Assembly: GCA_018266955.1 (NCBI GenBank)
Contig: JAFDZI010000002.1
Coordinates: 95,078-159,077, forward strand
From: Bacteroidota bacterium
GTDB lineage: Bacteria > Bacteroidota > Bacteroidia > Flavobacteriales > Weeksellaceae
Length of the DNA stretch: 64,000 bases
Reading direction: 5' to 3'
The notes under the pieces are model-generated. The model saw only the letters and a list, made by a program, of their open reading frames with translations. It ran no database searches and was not told the origin of the DNA. How positions within the stretch are numbered: the stretch's first letter is position 1; every line of letters starts with the position of its first letter. Below, piece after piece: positions 31,870 through 40,219 of this stretch. A program made the position numbers and the translations under genes.

Positions 31870-34517
31870 TGAAATTTATTTATCTAATGGCATTTTTTTG
31901 CCAAATTGTAGTCTTCGGTCAAGTTCAAATCAAAGGAAGCATCAGCGGTCCTAATAATCTTGTCGTTTCCAAAGCCAACATCTTGCTTTTGGATGCTAAC
32001 GAAAACATCATTGCCTACACCTTTAGCAACAAAGATGGTAGCTACAGCCTCACAACAGAACACTATGGCAATTTCTCTTTGCAAGTTACTTCTATGGGCT
32101 ATATCAGCCAAAAAACGCCGGTTTCTTTCATCAAAAAAGGAACGGTACTAGAGAAAAATATAACACTGGAAACGGAAAAAACCAAGGACATAAAAGAAGT
32201 GGTTATCACCCGATCTACGCCTATAAAATTTAAAAAAGATACCATAGAATTCACCGCCAAAAATTTTAGCAACGGTACCGAGCAAAATGTACAAGACCTT
32301 CTAAAAAATATGCCTGGATTTACCGTTCAGAACGATGGTAAAATAAAATTTGGCAACAAAGAGGTAGAAAGAGTTATGGTGGAAAACGACGACCTCTTCG
32401 AAAGAGGCTACCAAACGCTTACCCAAAATATGCCATCCAAACCGGTGGAAAAAGTTCAGGTACTGAAAAATTATTCCAAAAACAAACTCCTCAAAAATGT
32501 GGAAAATTCCGAAAGTATCGCCTTAAATCTTACTTTGAAAGAAGATGCCAAAGGAAAATGGTTTGGCAACCTACTTTTGGCTGCTACTTCCTATGATGAG
32601 GATATGCGCCAAGGCAAAATAAATGTGATGAATTTTTCCAAAAGAAAAAAAATCTATTTGCTCGCCAATGCCAATAACTTAGGGCTGAATGAGATGAGTG
32701 GAGTAGAATACCTCATCAATCCCGATACCTCTACCAATTCCGAAAATGTTGGCACCAACATTTCTACCATTGCAGCGGTTAATTTGCACCAAAAAAACTA
32801 CGCTTTTGGCGATAATCGAACCAACTTCAATAATGATCAATTGGTTTCCCTAAATTATATTTACAATTTCCCAAAAGATTGGAAACTGAAAACTGTCGCT
32901 ATATTCAATGAAATCGAAAACAATAATTACATCAATTCCTATTACCGATATAATTATGGTGGACAAAATTTCAGCAATACTTCCGACAACCATTGGCAAC
33001 AAAACAATCGAAACATCGTGGGTAAATTGGAAATTTCAAAAGATTTTGGACCCAATTCCAGCCTACAATGGTACAATAAATGGGCGAGCCAAAAGGAAAA
33101 TAACAACAACTTGTTTCTTTTTAATGGGCAAAATAACCATCAAAATGGTGAGAATACTTTATTTGCCAATGAAAATCGTTTGACTTATACCAAAAAATTG
33201 GACTCCTCCAAAGTTTTGGTGGCTGTTGCACGATACTTATACCAAGACAGACCCTACAATTTTACCGATGAAAATGATGTTTTTGTAGCATTATTAGGCA
33301 ATCCCAATGCCAGACACATCAACCAAAAAATTCAATCCAAACTTAATTTTGCTGGAGCTAAAGTTTCCTATCTCAAAAGATTTGCTGAAGACCACAATTT
33401 GGAATGGCAACTAGGCAACGAGTTTAGAAAAGAAAAACTCTACTCCGATCTTTCGGTGCAAGACAACCAAGGGTTGCCCATTTATTTTGATGCTTCCTCT
33501 TTCACCAACAGAACCGATTTTTTGCAAAATACGCTTTTTACCAAAGCTAAGTACAACCGAAAACTCAAAAAATGGGGTTATGAACTCAATTTTTTAGGCG
33601 AATTTATCCATTCGGATCTTAACCAAAACAAAAATGATGGTTTTTATATTTCACCTGGTTTTAGCATCAATTATGGTCATTTCCGAAGCGGAACCATTTC
33701 TTTATCTGCCAATAAGAAATTCTCACCTTTGGGCATCAATCAATATTATCAAAACTACCTGTACCAAGGCAATAGAAATTTCCGCAGAAACCCTATAGAT
33801 TATACGGTTCTAAGTAATTTAGACATAGGTCTTAGTTATAATTTGGGCGATAATTTCTCTAAAAACTTCATGTTGGGATTCAATTATACTAAAAATGATA
33901 ATTTCCTCTCCAGCAACCTTATTATCAACCCAGAATATACCTTTGTACAAAATATAGTGCTTAAGGATTTGGAGTCTTATTCAGCCAATATGGAGTTGAA
34001 AAGATTCATCAATTTCATCAAATCCAGAATCAGCCTATTGGCATTTTATTCCATCAATAATAGTAAAAACAGCATCAACCATCAGTCTTTGATTCATTCG
34101 CAGTTTAAAATTTTTAAAACAGGTTTTGAAATGAAGTCTGGATGGCTCAAAAAAATAAATTACGAATTGGGATATGAATGGACTTTTAATGATCTAAACT
34201 CAGACAACAACAACAGCCGATACACCAACCAAAAAGGCTTTGCAAACCTATACTACAACATAAATAAAGAACTGAAATGGGTAACCAATTTTGAGTTGTA
34301 CAAATTTGGTACTTCCGGACAAAAGACTACTCAGTTTTTGGATATGAAACTGGACTATATCTATAAAAAATTCAATATGAATGTATTTATTGTTGCCAAT
34401 AATCTGTTGAATGCCGACAGCATACAAAGATATTCTATAGATAACATTAGCGAGAGTGCTTACATCCAAAGGTTGCTTCCTAGGCATATTGTTTTGGGGG
34501 TAAACAAGAATTTTTAA
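31869..34517 (+). CDS. TonB-receptor-like outer membrane barrel with carboxypeptidase-like regulatory domain
   Basis: I use the ATG at 31869, which overlaps the previous stop and gives a signal (MKFIYLMAFFCQIVVFGQ); the longer frame lacks one. Of 882 residues, about 20-105 form a CarboxypepD_reg-like beta domain (VQIKGSISGPNNLVVSKANILLL). A plug-like segment (NVQDLLKNMPGFTVQNDGKIKFGNKEVERVMVENDDLF) follows, then a long outer-membrane beta-barrel to the last strand (HIVLGVNKNF). This is the OMP_b-brl_3 type often found beside GLPGLI genes. No SusD partner is present, and I see no clear TonB box. Confidence 0.88.
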   Translation: MKFIYLMAFFCQIVVFGQVQIKGSISGPNNLVVSKANILLLDANENIIAYTFSNKDGSYSLTTEHYGNFSLQVTSMGYISQKTPVSFIKKGTVLEKNITLETEKTKDIKEVVITRSTPIKFKKDTIEFTAKNFSNGTEQNVQDLLKNMPGFTVQNDGKIKFGNKEVERVMVENDDLFERGYQTLTQNMPSKPVEKVQVLKNYSKNKLLKNVENSESIALNLTLKEDAKGKWFGNLLLAATSYDEDMRQGKINVMNFSKRKKIYLLANANNLGLNEMSGVEYLINPDTSTNSENVGTNISTIAAVNLHQKNYAFGDNRTNFNNDQLVSLNYIYNFPKDWKLKTVAIFNEIENNNYINSYYRYNYGGQNFSNTSDNHWQQNNRNIVGKLEISKDFGPNSSLQWYNKWASQKENNNNLFLFNGQNNHQNGENTLFANENRLTYTKKLDSSKVLVAVARYLYQDRPYNFTDENDVFVALLGNPNARHINQKIQSKLNFAGAKVSYLKRFAEDHNLEWQLGNEFRKEKLYSDLSVQDNQGLPIYFDASSFTNRTDFLQNTLFTKAKYNRKLKKWGYELNFLGEFIHSDLNQNKNDGFYISPGFSINYGHFRSGTISLSANKKFSPLGINQYYQNYLYQGNRNFRRNPIDYTVLSNLDIGLSYNLGDNFSKNFMLGFNYTKNDNFLSSNLIINPEYTFVQNIVLKDLESYSANMELKRFINFIKSRISLLAFYSINNSKNSINHQSLIHSQFKIFKTGFEMKSGWLKKINYELGYEWTFNDLNSDNNNSRYTNQKGFANLYYNINKELKWVTNFELYKFGTSGQKTTQFLDMKLDYIYKKFNMNVFIVANNLLNADSIQRYSIDNISESAYIQRLLPRHIVLGVNKNF

Positions 34518-34571
34518 CCCCCAATATTATCCAATCTAAATTCCAACAATAGAGGTTGGTAAAGAAAAACG

Positions 34572-34608
34572 AACAAGAGCAAAAATTTTATTTTTGCTCT
34601 TGTTTTTG
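34572..34608. terminator. rho-independent terminator after the GLPGLI/barrel cluster
   Basis: AACAAGAGCAAAAA (34572-34585) pairs with TTTTTGCTCTTGTT (34591-34604) and is followed by TTT. It lies in the gap between the convergent barrel and peroxidase genes. Confidence 0.85.
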
Positions 34609-34637
34609 ATGTATAATACCTGATTTAAATAATGTTC

Positions 34638-36145
34638 CTATAATACAATAGCAACTTTACCTTCTGCAATTCTTACCAAATCTGCCATGGTAAAATCTTT
34701 TCCGTTTCGGTAGGATTCCCAACATGGTAACGAAGGTTTCCAGAATGGATTTTGAGATAGGAAAGAGGTGTTATCTCCTTCCATGAGTCCAATGAGTACT
34801 TCTGCAACAATTCTTCCACCAACTTCTCCCAAATGAACGCCCATTTCTTGAATTTCAGCCTCTTTTAAAATATAGTACCAAAGTGGAGTACTATTTTCAA
34901 AATTAGTTTTATAATGTTTCAATTCAGCAAAATCATTCTCAGACAATGGCGTAAGACCCATGGCATGGGCAACTCTTTGTCCAGAAGGCAAACTAAATGT
35001 AAGTCCTCTAAGTAAATTTCTGGACGCCAAGGAGTCCAAGTCTGTAAATCCAGGTAATTTAAACAATGGCGATGATAATTTAGTGTCTATCAACTTGTTA
35101 TTTCTCATACTACCATCTCCAAGGTTAAAAAATGTATGCCAATCAATAAAACGACGAGGAGCTCTTTTACCGCCTCTTAAATCATTAGGATCTGCCTCGG
35201 TAGGTGGGATGGAAAAATCAAAAATATCTGCAAAAAACTCAGTTGGAGAAGGTTGATTGCTTATACTAAAATTGGCTCTATATGAAGGTCTTATTTGGCT
35301 ATGTCCAAAACGATAAGCAGCCACTGAAAACTCAACAGGAATAAATGGCTCATTATGCCAACCATAGAATTTTCTTCCGTTTTTTACAATGTCATCCACA
35401 AATGTTTCTCCACAGAGTAGAGGTAAAAACTCGTGCAAAACAATCCATTGATAATGCCAACGAACCATTTCCTGAGCTTGGCTAAAAATTTCGCTTGGTG
35501 ATTTTCCTGGAAATTTTACCCTAAGTGCATCTACCAATACATTATGAAATCTCAGGAATAAGACCTGTATTGGAATACAATTAAATTTTCATCATTTCTT
35601 GGATCGCCAATTAAAGCCGTGTTTTGTGAATTTCTTGGAACATCAAATTTATCAATGTTTTCTTTACCTTTAGAGCCCAATGCTTCCACTAATAGTTTAA
35701 TTCCTTGACCATCCGACTGGTCATACAAATGAGGCGAAACTCCTGGTCCACTTCCATACACATTATCCAATCCCAAACTAGGGGTTCTGAAATTCTCTAC
35801 ACATTCCGGATCCGATTGTCTTTCCAAACTGGTTGTTGGATCAAAAGTAATATCATGGTCTATGAATTGACCCAAAAAAGTCATCCCAGCACTCATGATT
35901 GGAGAGTTTGGATTTTTTGTTTGTAATAACGGATTGGTGATAAGATCCTTAGGGTCTTGTGTCAAATCATCTTTGGCGTCCATGATTCCCCCTTTTTTAC
36001 CCATATCTTTTAAGGCATCTTTTACTTTGGTACTATTGGCAGCAAAAGCGGGCAAATTAGGAAACATTCTCCCAAATTTTCCTTTGTCGTAATAACGAGA
36101 TGTATAAGGCACTATGTCTTGATACATCATTCCATGTTTACTCAT
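34638..36145 (-). pseudogene. animal-type heme peroxidase, interrupted by a frameshift
   Basis: Two frames together encode one animal-heme-peroxidase-like protein. 35552-36145 carries the N-terminus (196 codons) with the distal-His segment GMTFLGQFIDHDITFD and ends NDENLIVFQYRSYS-stop. 34638-about 35570 continues in another frame with IQVLFLRFHNVLVD, the proximal-His segment AAYRFGHSQIRPSY and a normal C-terminus. Restoring one base near 35569-35572 gives LIVFQ-IQVLFLRFHN, an uninterrupted family match. No slippery homopolymer is present, so programmed shifting is unlikely. Decay or a sequencing error are the alternatives. There is no signal peptide, so any product would be cytoplasmic or exported by another route. 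Confidence 0.85.
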
Positions 36146-36303
36146 GTTATTAAGTTTTAGATAGTTAAATTACTATTTTTTTTAATTTAAAAATACATTC
36201 TAGTTTATATTTTTAATCATTTATTGTAAAGTAGTTTATTTTATTTTTATTTAAATAATGATTAATTTTGAAGTTAAAGTTAACTTTTCTAAAAACTAAT
36301 ATC

Positions 36304-37554
36304 ATGAAAACACATCTTTATGCTTCTAAAAACGAGGCAATTATTTACGAAAAAGTCATTGATGATAAAGGGAAAACGCCCATCAATAAAATACTCATGG
36401 GAACTTATGTTCAAATTATAGAGAACATTGGCGATTGGTACAAAGTAAATACTGCAGGCCCTAATGGATGGATGCACAAAAATGATTTAACCGAAAAAAT
36501 GGGATTAAAAGTTTTCTTTTTGGATGTTGGCCAAGGGGATGGCGTTCTGATAGAAATTGGGAAGCTCAAAATATTAGTTGATGCGGGACCCAATAATTCC
36601 ATGTATGGATATCTTACCAAATGGCAGTACTCCTATTACATTAAAAAAGGTGAAAAAATACATATAGACTACCTTATCATCAGCCATTTCGATACCGATC
36701 ATTACAAGGGTTTTATCCCAATTTTAAAGGATGAAAATTTTACTTTTGGCCAAATAATTCATCCTGGAATTTTAAAATTCTCCACCAAAAACAATCCTTA
36801 CAATTCAGGATTAGGAGAGACTATTGTTCAGAACAATCAAAAATTTCTTTTGAAATACTTTGATGATTTACTCAATATTCAAGAATCTACTCCCTTTAAT
36901 AGAGACATCAGTAATTTTATAGAAGCATTGCAAACCGCTGTTGTACAAAAAATAAAACGATGCGAAAAAGGCAATATGATGATAAATACAACCATTGAAG
37001 GCCAGAAATTCAGCATCGAAGTATTGGCACCCATCACAGAAAAAATAAATCAGAAAAAAGCATTTAAGTATTGGAAAGATGATGGACAAACCATCAATGG
37101 CCATAGCTTGGTATTGAAATTAACCTTTGGTGAAAGAACCTTACTTCTGGGAGGCGATTTAAACACAACTTCCCAGGAATATTTAATTCAGAAGTATGCG
37201 ACAAACAACCCATTTGCTGTAGATGTAGCCAAGTCTTGCCATCATGGTTCATCCGATTTTTCAATTGATTTTATGCAACGAATCAATCCATTGGCTACAG
37301 TAATTTCTTCAGGTGATAATGAAGGACATTCTCATCCTCGTGCCGATGCTATTGGATGCGCTGGAAAATATAGCCGTAATAACCGACCTTTGGTTTATTC
37401 TACAGAATTGGCTAGATCCACTGATCTTAAAAATAATAAAATTCTTTTTGGGATGATCAACCTAAGGTGTAACGGACAAGATATCTTTATGAGTCAAATG
37501 AAAGAAGTAAAAAAATCCTCAGATCTTTGGGATTCCTATCAGGTAAATGAATAA
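36304..37554 (+). CDS. SH3-domain/metallo-beta-lactamase-fold protein (ComEC-like hydrolase)
   Basis: The ATG at 36304 (MKTHLYASKNEA) is preferred over a TTG 12 codons earlier. Residues about 1-60 resemble a bacterial SH3 domain (MGTYVQIIENIGDWYKVNTAGPNGWMH). The rest is an MBL-fold hydrolase of the ComEC/Rec2 C-terminal type: FFLDVGQGDGVLIEIG, ISHFDTDHYKGF (H-x-D-x-D-H metal ligands), LLLGGDLN and SCHHGSSDFS. There is no signal peptide or membrane helix, so it is not a DNA-uptake channel. It is probably a cytoplasmic metal-dependent hydrolase of a nucleotide or phosphodiester substrate. It is divergent from the heme peroxidase. Confidence 0.85.
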   Translation: MKTHLYASKNEAIIYEKVIDDKGKTPINKILMGTYVQIIENIGDWYKVNTAGPNGWMHKNDLTEKMGLKVFFLDVGQGDGVLIEIGKLKILVDAGPNNSMYGYLTKWQYSYYIKKGEKIHIDYLIISHFDTDHYKGFIPILKDENFTFGQIIHPGILKFSTKNNPYNSGLGETIVQNNQKFLLKYFDDLLNIQESTPFNRDISNFIEALQTAVVQKIKRCEKGNMMINTTIEGQKFSIEVLAPITEKINQKKAFKYWKDDGQTINGHSLVLKLTFGERTLLLGGDLNTTSQEYLIQKYATNNPFAVDVAKSCHHGSSDFSIDFMQRINPLATVISSGDNEGHSHPRADAIGCAGKYSRNNRPLVYSTELARSTDLKNNKILFGMINLRCNGQDIFMSQMKEVKKSSDLWDSYQVNE

Positions 37555-37623
37555 AACGGGATTATTTATGATATTTGACCATCACATTCAAGCACCATTT
37601 TTGCATTATACTCCAATCTGAAT

Positions 37624-38670
37624 TTAGGACATTGCTCGATAAAAATCCAAGGCTTCAAAAATTTCCTCCTCTTGGCAGGCAACATCCCAATGCCCTTTAC
37701 CAATGGTAGAAATAAGGGTAAATAACAAAGCGGAATGACTATTTTTCTTATCGTTTTGTATAAGCGATAACAAGGTAGCATTATTCCATGCTTCAATAGA
37801 GATGTAGGGGTAAAAACTTCTGATTATTTCAATTATTTCCATGCATTCTTTTTTATTCAGAAGTCCTTTTATTTCAGACAGTTTTGTTTCCACTATCATA
37901 CCTAAGGCCACCGCTTCACCATGAGGAATGGTCGTACCTTCATGCAGAAATAATGACTCTACCGCATGGCCTACTGTATGTCCGAAATTGAGTAATTTTC
38001 TACTGCCAGTTTCTTTAAAATCCTCATCCACCAACTTCTGTTTTATCTGCATGGAGGTTTCGATATTCGGATAGATTAATTCCAATTTATCTAAACTTAG
38101 ATGGGCTAAGTCCTGCCAATGTTTCGCATGGGCCACCAAACCATGCTTCAGCATTTCTGCAAAACCACTTCTCACCTGTTCATGGGGAAGCGTTTTCAGA
38201 AAATTAGGATACAGAAATACTGCTTCGGGAAGGGCAAATGTACCTATCAAATTTTTCAAAAATCCATGATCAACTCCCGTTTTCCCTCCCAAAGAAGCAT
38301 CGCACATCGCCAGTAAAGTGGTCGGGATATGCACAAAAGAAATTCCTCGTTTATAGGTAGAAGCTACAAAACCACCCAAATCGGTAATCATTCCGCCACC
38401 TAAATTCATCATTAAAGCTTTTCTATCCGCTTTAAATTCGGTTAATATTTCCCAAAGTTGTATTGCAGTATCTATATTTTTTAATTCTTCGCCGGGTTCT
38501 ATTTCAATTAACTCAAACGGAATATTGGTTTCTAAATTCCCCAATAAAGTAGGCAAACAATATTCGTGTGTGTTCTCGTCACATAAAATAAAAAGTTTAG
38601 AAAAATTTTGAGCGGCTATATATTCATTCAACGCAGTAAAATCTGCATCCAAAATAGAAATCATGATCAT
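37624..38670 (-). CDS. aroB: 3-dehydroquinate synthase
   Basis: The 348-residue enzyme converts DAHP to 3-dehydroquinate in the shikimate pathway using NAD and a metal. It shows MMNLGGGMITDLGGFVASTYKRGISF (NAD loop), PTTLLAMCDASLGGKTGVDHG, the metal-binding E in RSGFAEMLKHG and LNFGHTVGHAVESL with its His ligands. Two adjacent ATGs (38670, 38664) are possible starts. A TATTTTTG box on the minus strand (38681-38688) lies 10 bp upstream, so the leader would be very short. It diverges from the pseudouridine synthase gene. Confidence 0.96.
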   Translation of the reverse strand: MIMISILDADFTALNEYIAAQNFSKLFILCDENTHEYCLPTLLGNLETNIPFELIEIEPGEELKNIDTAIQLWEILTEFKADRKALMMNLGGGMITDLGGFVASTYKRGISFVHIPTTLLAMCDASLGGKTGVDHGFLKNLIGTFALPEAVFLYPNFLKTLPHEQVRSGFAEMLKHGLVAHAKHWQDLAHLSLDKLELIYPNIETSMQIKQKLVDEDFKETGSRKLLNFGHTVGHAVESLFLHEGTTIPHGEAVALGMIVETKLSEIKGLLNKKECMEIIEIIRSFYPYISIEAWNNATLLSLIQNDKKNSHSALLFTLISTIGKGHWDVACQEEEIFEALDFYRAMS

Positions 38671-38743
38671 TTTTTTTTTGCAAAAATACAGTTTAATGTT
38701 AAATTCTCTTACAAGTCATTTACTTATTGGCAATTAAATTACC

Positions 38744-38751
38744 TATCTTTG
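38744..38751 (+). promoter_or_regulatory. -7 box TATCTTTG for the pseudouridine synthase gene
   Basis: A perfect TAnnTTTG match lies 18 bp before the ATG at 38770, in the divergent gap with aroB. Confidence 0.6.
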
Positions 38752-38769
38752 CAGAAATTTTTCAGAAAA

Positions 38770-39924
38770 ATGAGTGAAGACAGAAATTCATCCGGAAGAC
38801 CAAAAAGACCTAGAATACAAGGTGGAGGTGGCAACTCACATTCCTCCAACAAATCGGGTCGTTCTTTTGATGGACCTAAAAAATATGACAACAAAGGAGG
38901 AAGCTCAGAAAGAGGCTCCTACAACAAACCTAGCTTTGGAAATTCCAGAGGCGGAGACAGACCCTTTGGCAACCGCGATAGAAACGACAACAGAGAAGGA
39001 AGCTCAGAAAGAGGCTCCTACAACAAACCTAGTTTTGGAAATTCCAGAGGCGGAGGTAAATCTTTCGACAGTCGTAGCAAATACGAAAATGGAGATAGAA
39101 AAAGGGGAGATTCTTCTTACAATAAACCATACAATAAATTTGGAGACAACGACGATAGAACAAAAAATTTCGTACAAAAAAGAAGACTCCAAAAAATTGA
39201 AAAAGACATCCATAAAGACACCATCCGACTCAACAAATACATCGCCAATTCCGGCATTTGCAGTAGGAGAGAAGCCGATGAACTCATCAAGCAAGGCTTG
39301 GTACAGGTCAACGGAATCGTAATTACAGAAATGGGGTACCAAGTGCAAAAAACAGATAAAGTAGTTTTTGACGACCAAAATATTACCCCAGAGAAACCAG
39401 TGTATGTCCTACTCAACAAACCCAAAGGTTATATCTCTACCACCAAAGACGACAAAGCCAGAAAAACCGTTATGGACCTCGTAGCCAATGCTTCTCCATA
39501 CCGCTTATTTCCGGTAGGTAGGCTGGACAGATCCACCACTGGCGTAATTCTTTTGACCAACGATGGACACCTAACCAAAAAACTGACCCATCCTTCCTTC
39601 GAAATGAAGAAAATATACCATGTAACCTTGGACAAAAAACTTTCCACAGAAGACATGAAAACCATTGTCGATGGTATCCGACTAGAAGAAGGAGTAGCCC
39701 ATGTGGACAAAATATCCTTCATCGAAGGCAAACCCAAAAACGAAATCGGAATAGAAATACACATCGGCTGGAACCGCGTTATCCGAAGAATATTCCAAAG
39801 ATTAGGCTATGAAGTAGAAGCCCTAGACAGAGTTATGTTTGCCGGACTTACCAAGAAAAACATCAAAAGAGGGCACTGGAGAATCCTAGACGAACTAGAA
39901 GTCAACAACCTCCGTATGCTCTAG
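38770..39924 (+). CDS. pseudouridine synthase RsuA/RluB family with repeat-rich N-terminus
   Basis: I use the ATG at 38770 (MSEDRNSSGRPK). Residues 1-145 of 384 are a disordered G/S/R/N-rich extension, with a 33-residue unit repeated almost exactly (two copies of RGSYNKPSFGNSRGG, 99 bp apart in the DNA). An S4 domain follows (IRLNKYIANSGICSRREADE, about 157-176), then the catalytic domain with the active Asp in GRLDRSTTGVILLTNDG. The length of the core fits RluB, which modifies 23S rRNA, but RsuA-like 16S specificity cannot be excluded. RGG-like tails often bind RNA. Confidence 0.9.
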   Translation: MSEDRNSSGRPKRPRIQGGGGNSHSSNKSGRSFDGPKKYDNKGGSSERGSYNKPSFGNSRGGDRPFGNRDRNDNREGSSERGSYNKPSFGNSRGGGKSFDSRSKYENGDRKRGDSSYNKPYNKFGDNDDRTKNFVQKRRLQKIEKDIHKDTIRLNKYIANSGICSRREADELIKQGLVQVNGIVITEMGYQVQKTDKVVFDDQNITPEKPVYVLLNKPKGYISTTKDDKARKTVMDLVANASPYRLFPVGRLDRSTTGVILLTNDGHLTKKLTHPSFEMKKIYHVTLDKKLSTEDMKTIVDGIRLEEGVAHVDKISFIEGKPKNEIGIEIHIGWNRVIRRIFQRLGYEVEALDRVMFAGLTKKNIKRGHWRILDELEVNNLRML

Positions 39925-39934
39925 TTTCTATTTT

Positions 39935-40046
39935 GGGAGCTTCACGGGGATTGCCTCGTTTCAGCACTCGTCCTGCTGTCCGTTCTATCTTTTGTCGCCA
40001 ACACTTTTCCTAAGCCAGACAAAAGGATGCCACTACCATCAGGGCT
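39935..40046 (-). repeat. structured intergenic element (copy B)
   Basis: Read on the minus strand it runs GATGGTAGTGGCATCCTTTT, an 8-bp hairpin CTTTTGTC/GACAAAAG (plus-strand 40018-40025 and 39989-39996), then GATAGAACGGACAGCAGGACG, and ends AGCTCCC. Element A (7866) has the same order: GAT, GG, ATCCTTTT, hairpin, GATTG, GGAAAGC, GAC, end. It lies between the pseudouridine synthase stop and its terminator, on the opposite strand. Confidence 0.55.
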
Positions 40047-40077
40047 AGGCTCACCAATAGAGATTCTTACCAAAAAA

Positions 40078-40119
40078 AACCAAAACTTTCCAATACCACT
40101 TTGGAAAGTTTTGGTTTTT
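40078..40119 (+). terminator. rho-independent terminator (16-bp stem)
   Basis: The 16 bases at 40078-40093 are the exact reverse complement of 40101-40116, with a 7-nt loop and a T-run after. It would stop transcription from the pseudouridine synthase gene. Confidence 0.85.
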
Positions 40120-40156
40120 ATACTGACTAAATTTATTAACACCAACCCAAAATTAT

Positions 40157-40187
40157 TTGCGCTTAGACTAAATATTCTTTACATTTG
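40157..40187 (+). promoter_or_regulatory. promoter for topB (TTG -33, TACATTTG -7)
   Basis: TTG at 40157-40159 and TACATTTG at 40180-40187 are separated by 20 bp, a good flavobacterial promoter, 32 bp before the ATG. Confidence 0.65.
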
Positions 40188-40219
40188 AAACCCTTTTTCA
40201 TCCAATAAGACATCCTTTC

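Noticed and set aside
35552..35580. Programmed ribosomal frameshift in the peroxidase
   Set aside because: The break lacks a slippery heptamer or downstream structure, so a deletion or sequencing error is simpler.
36868..37104. Minus-strand frame inside the SH3-MBL gene
   Set aside because: Shadow frame with no coding features; the plus-strand frame carries all metal-binding motifs.
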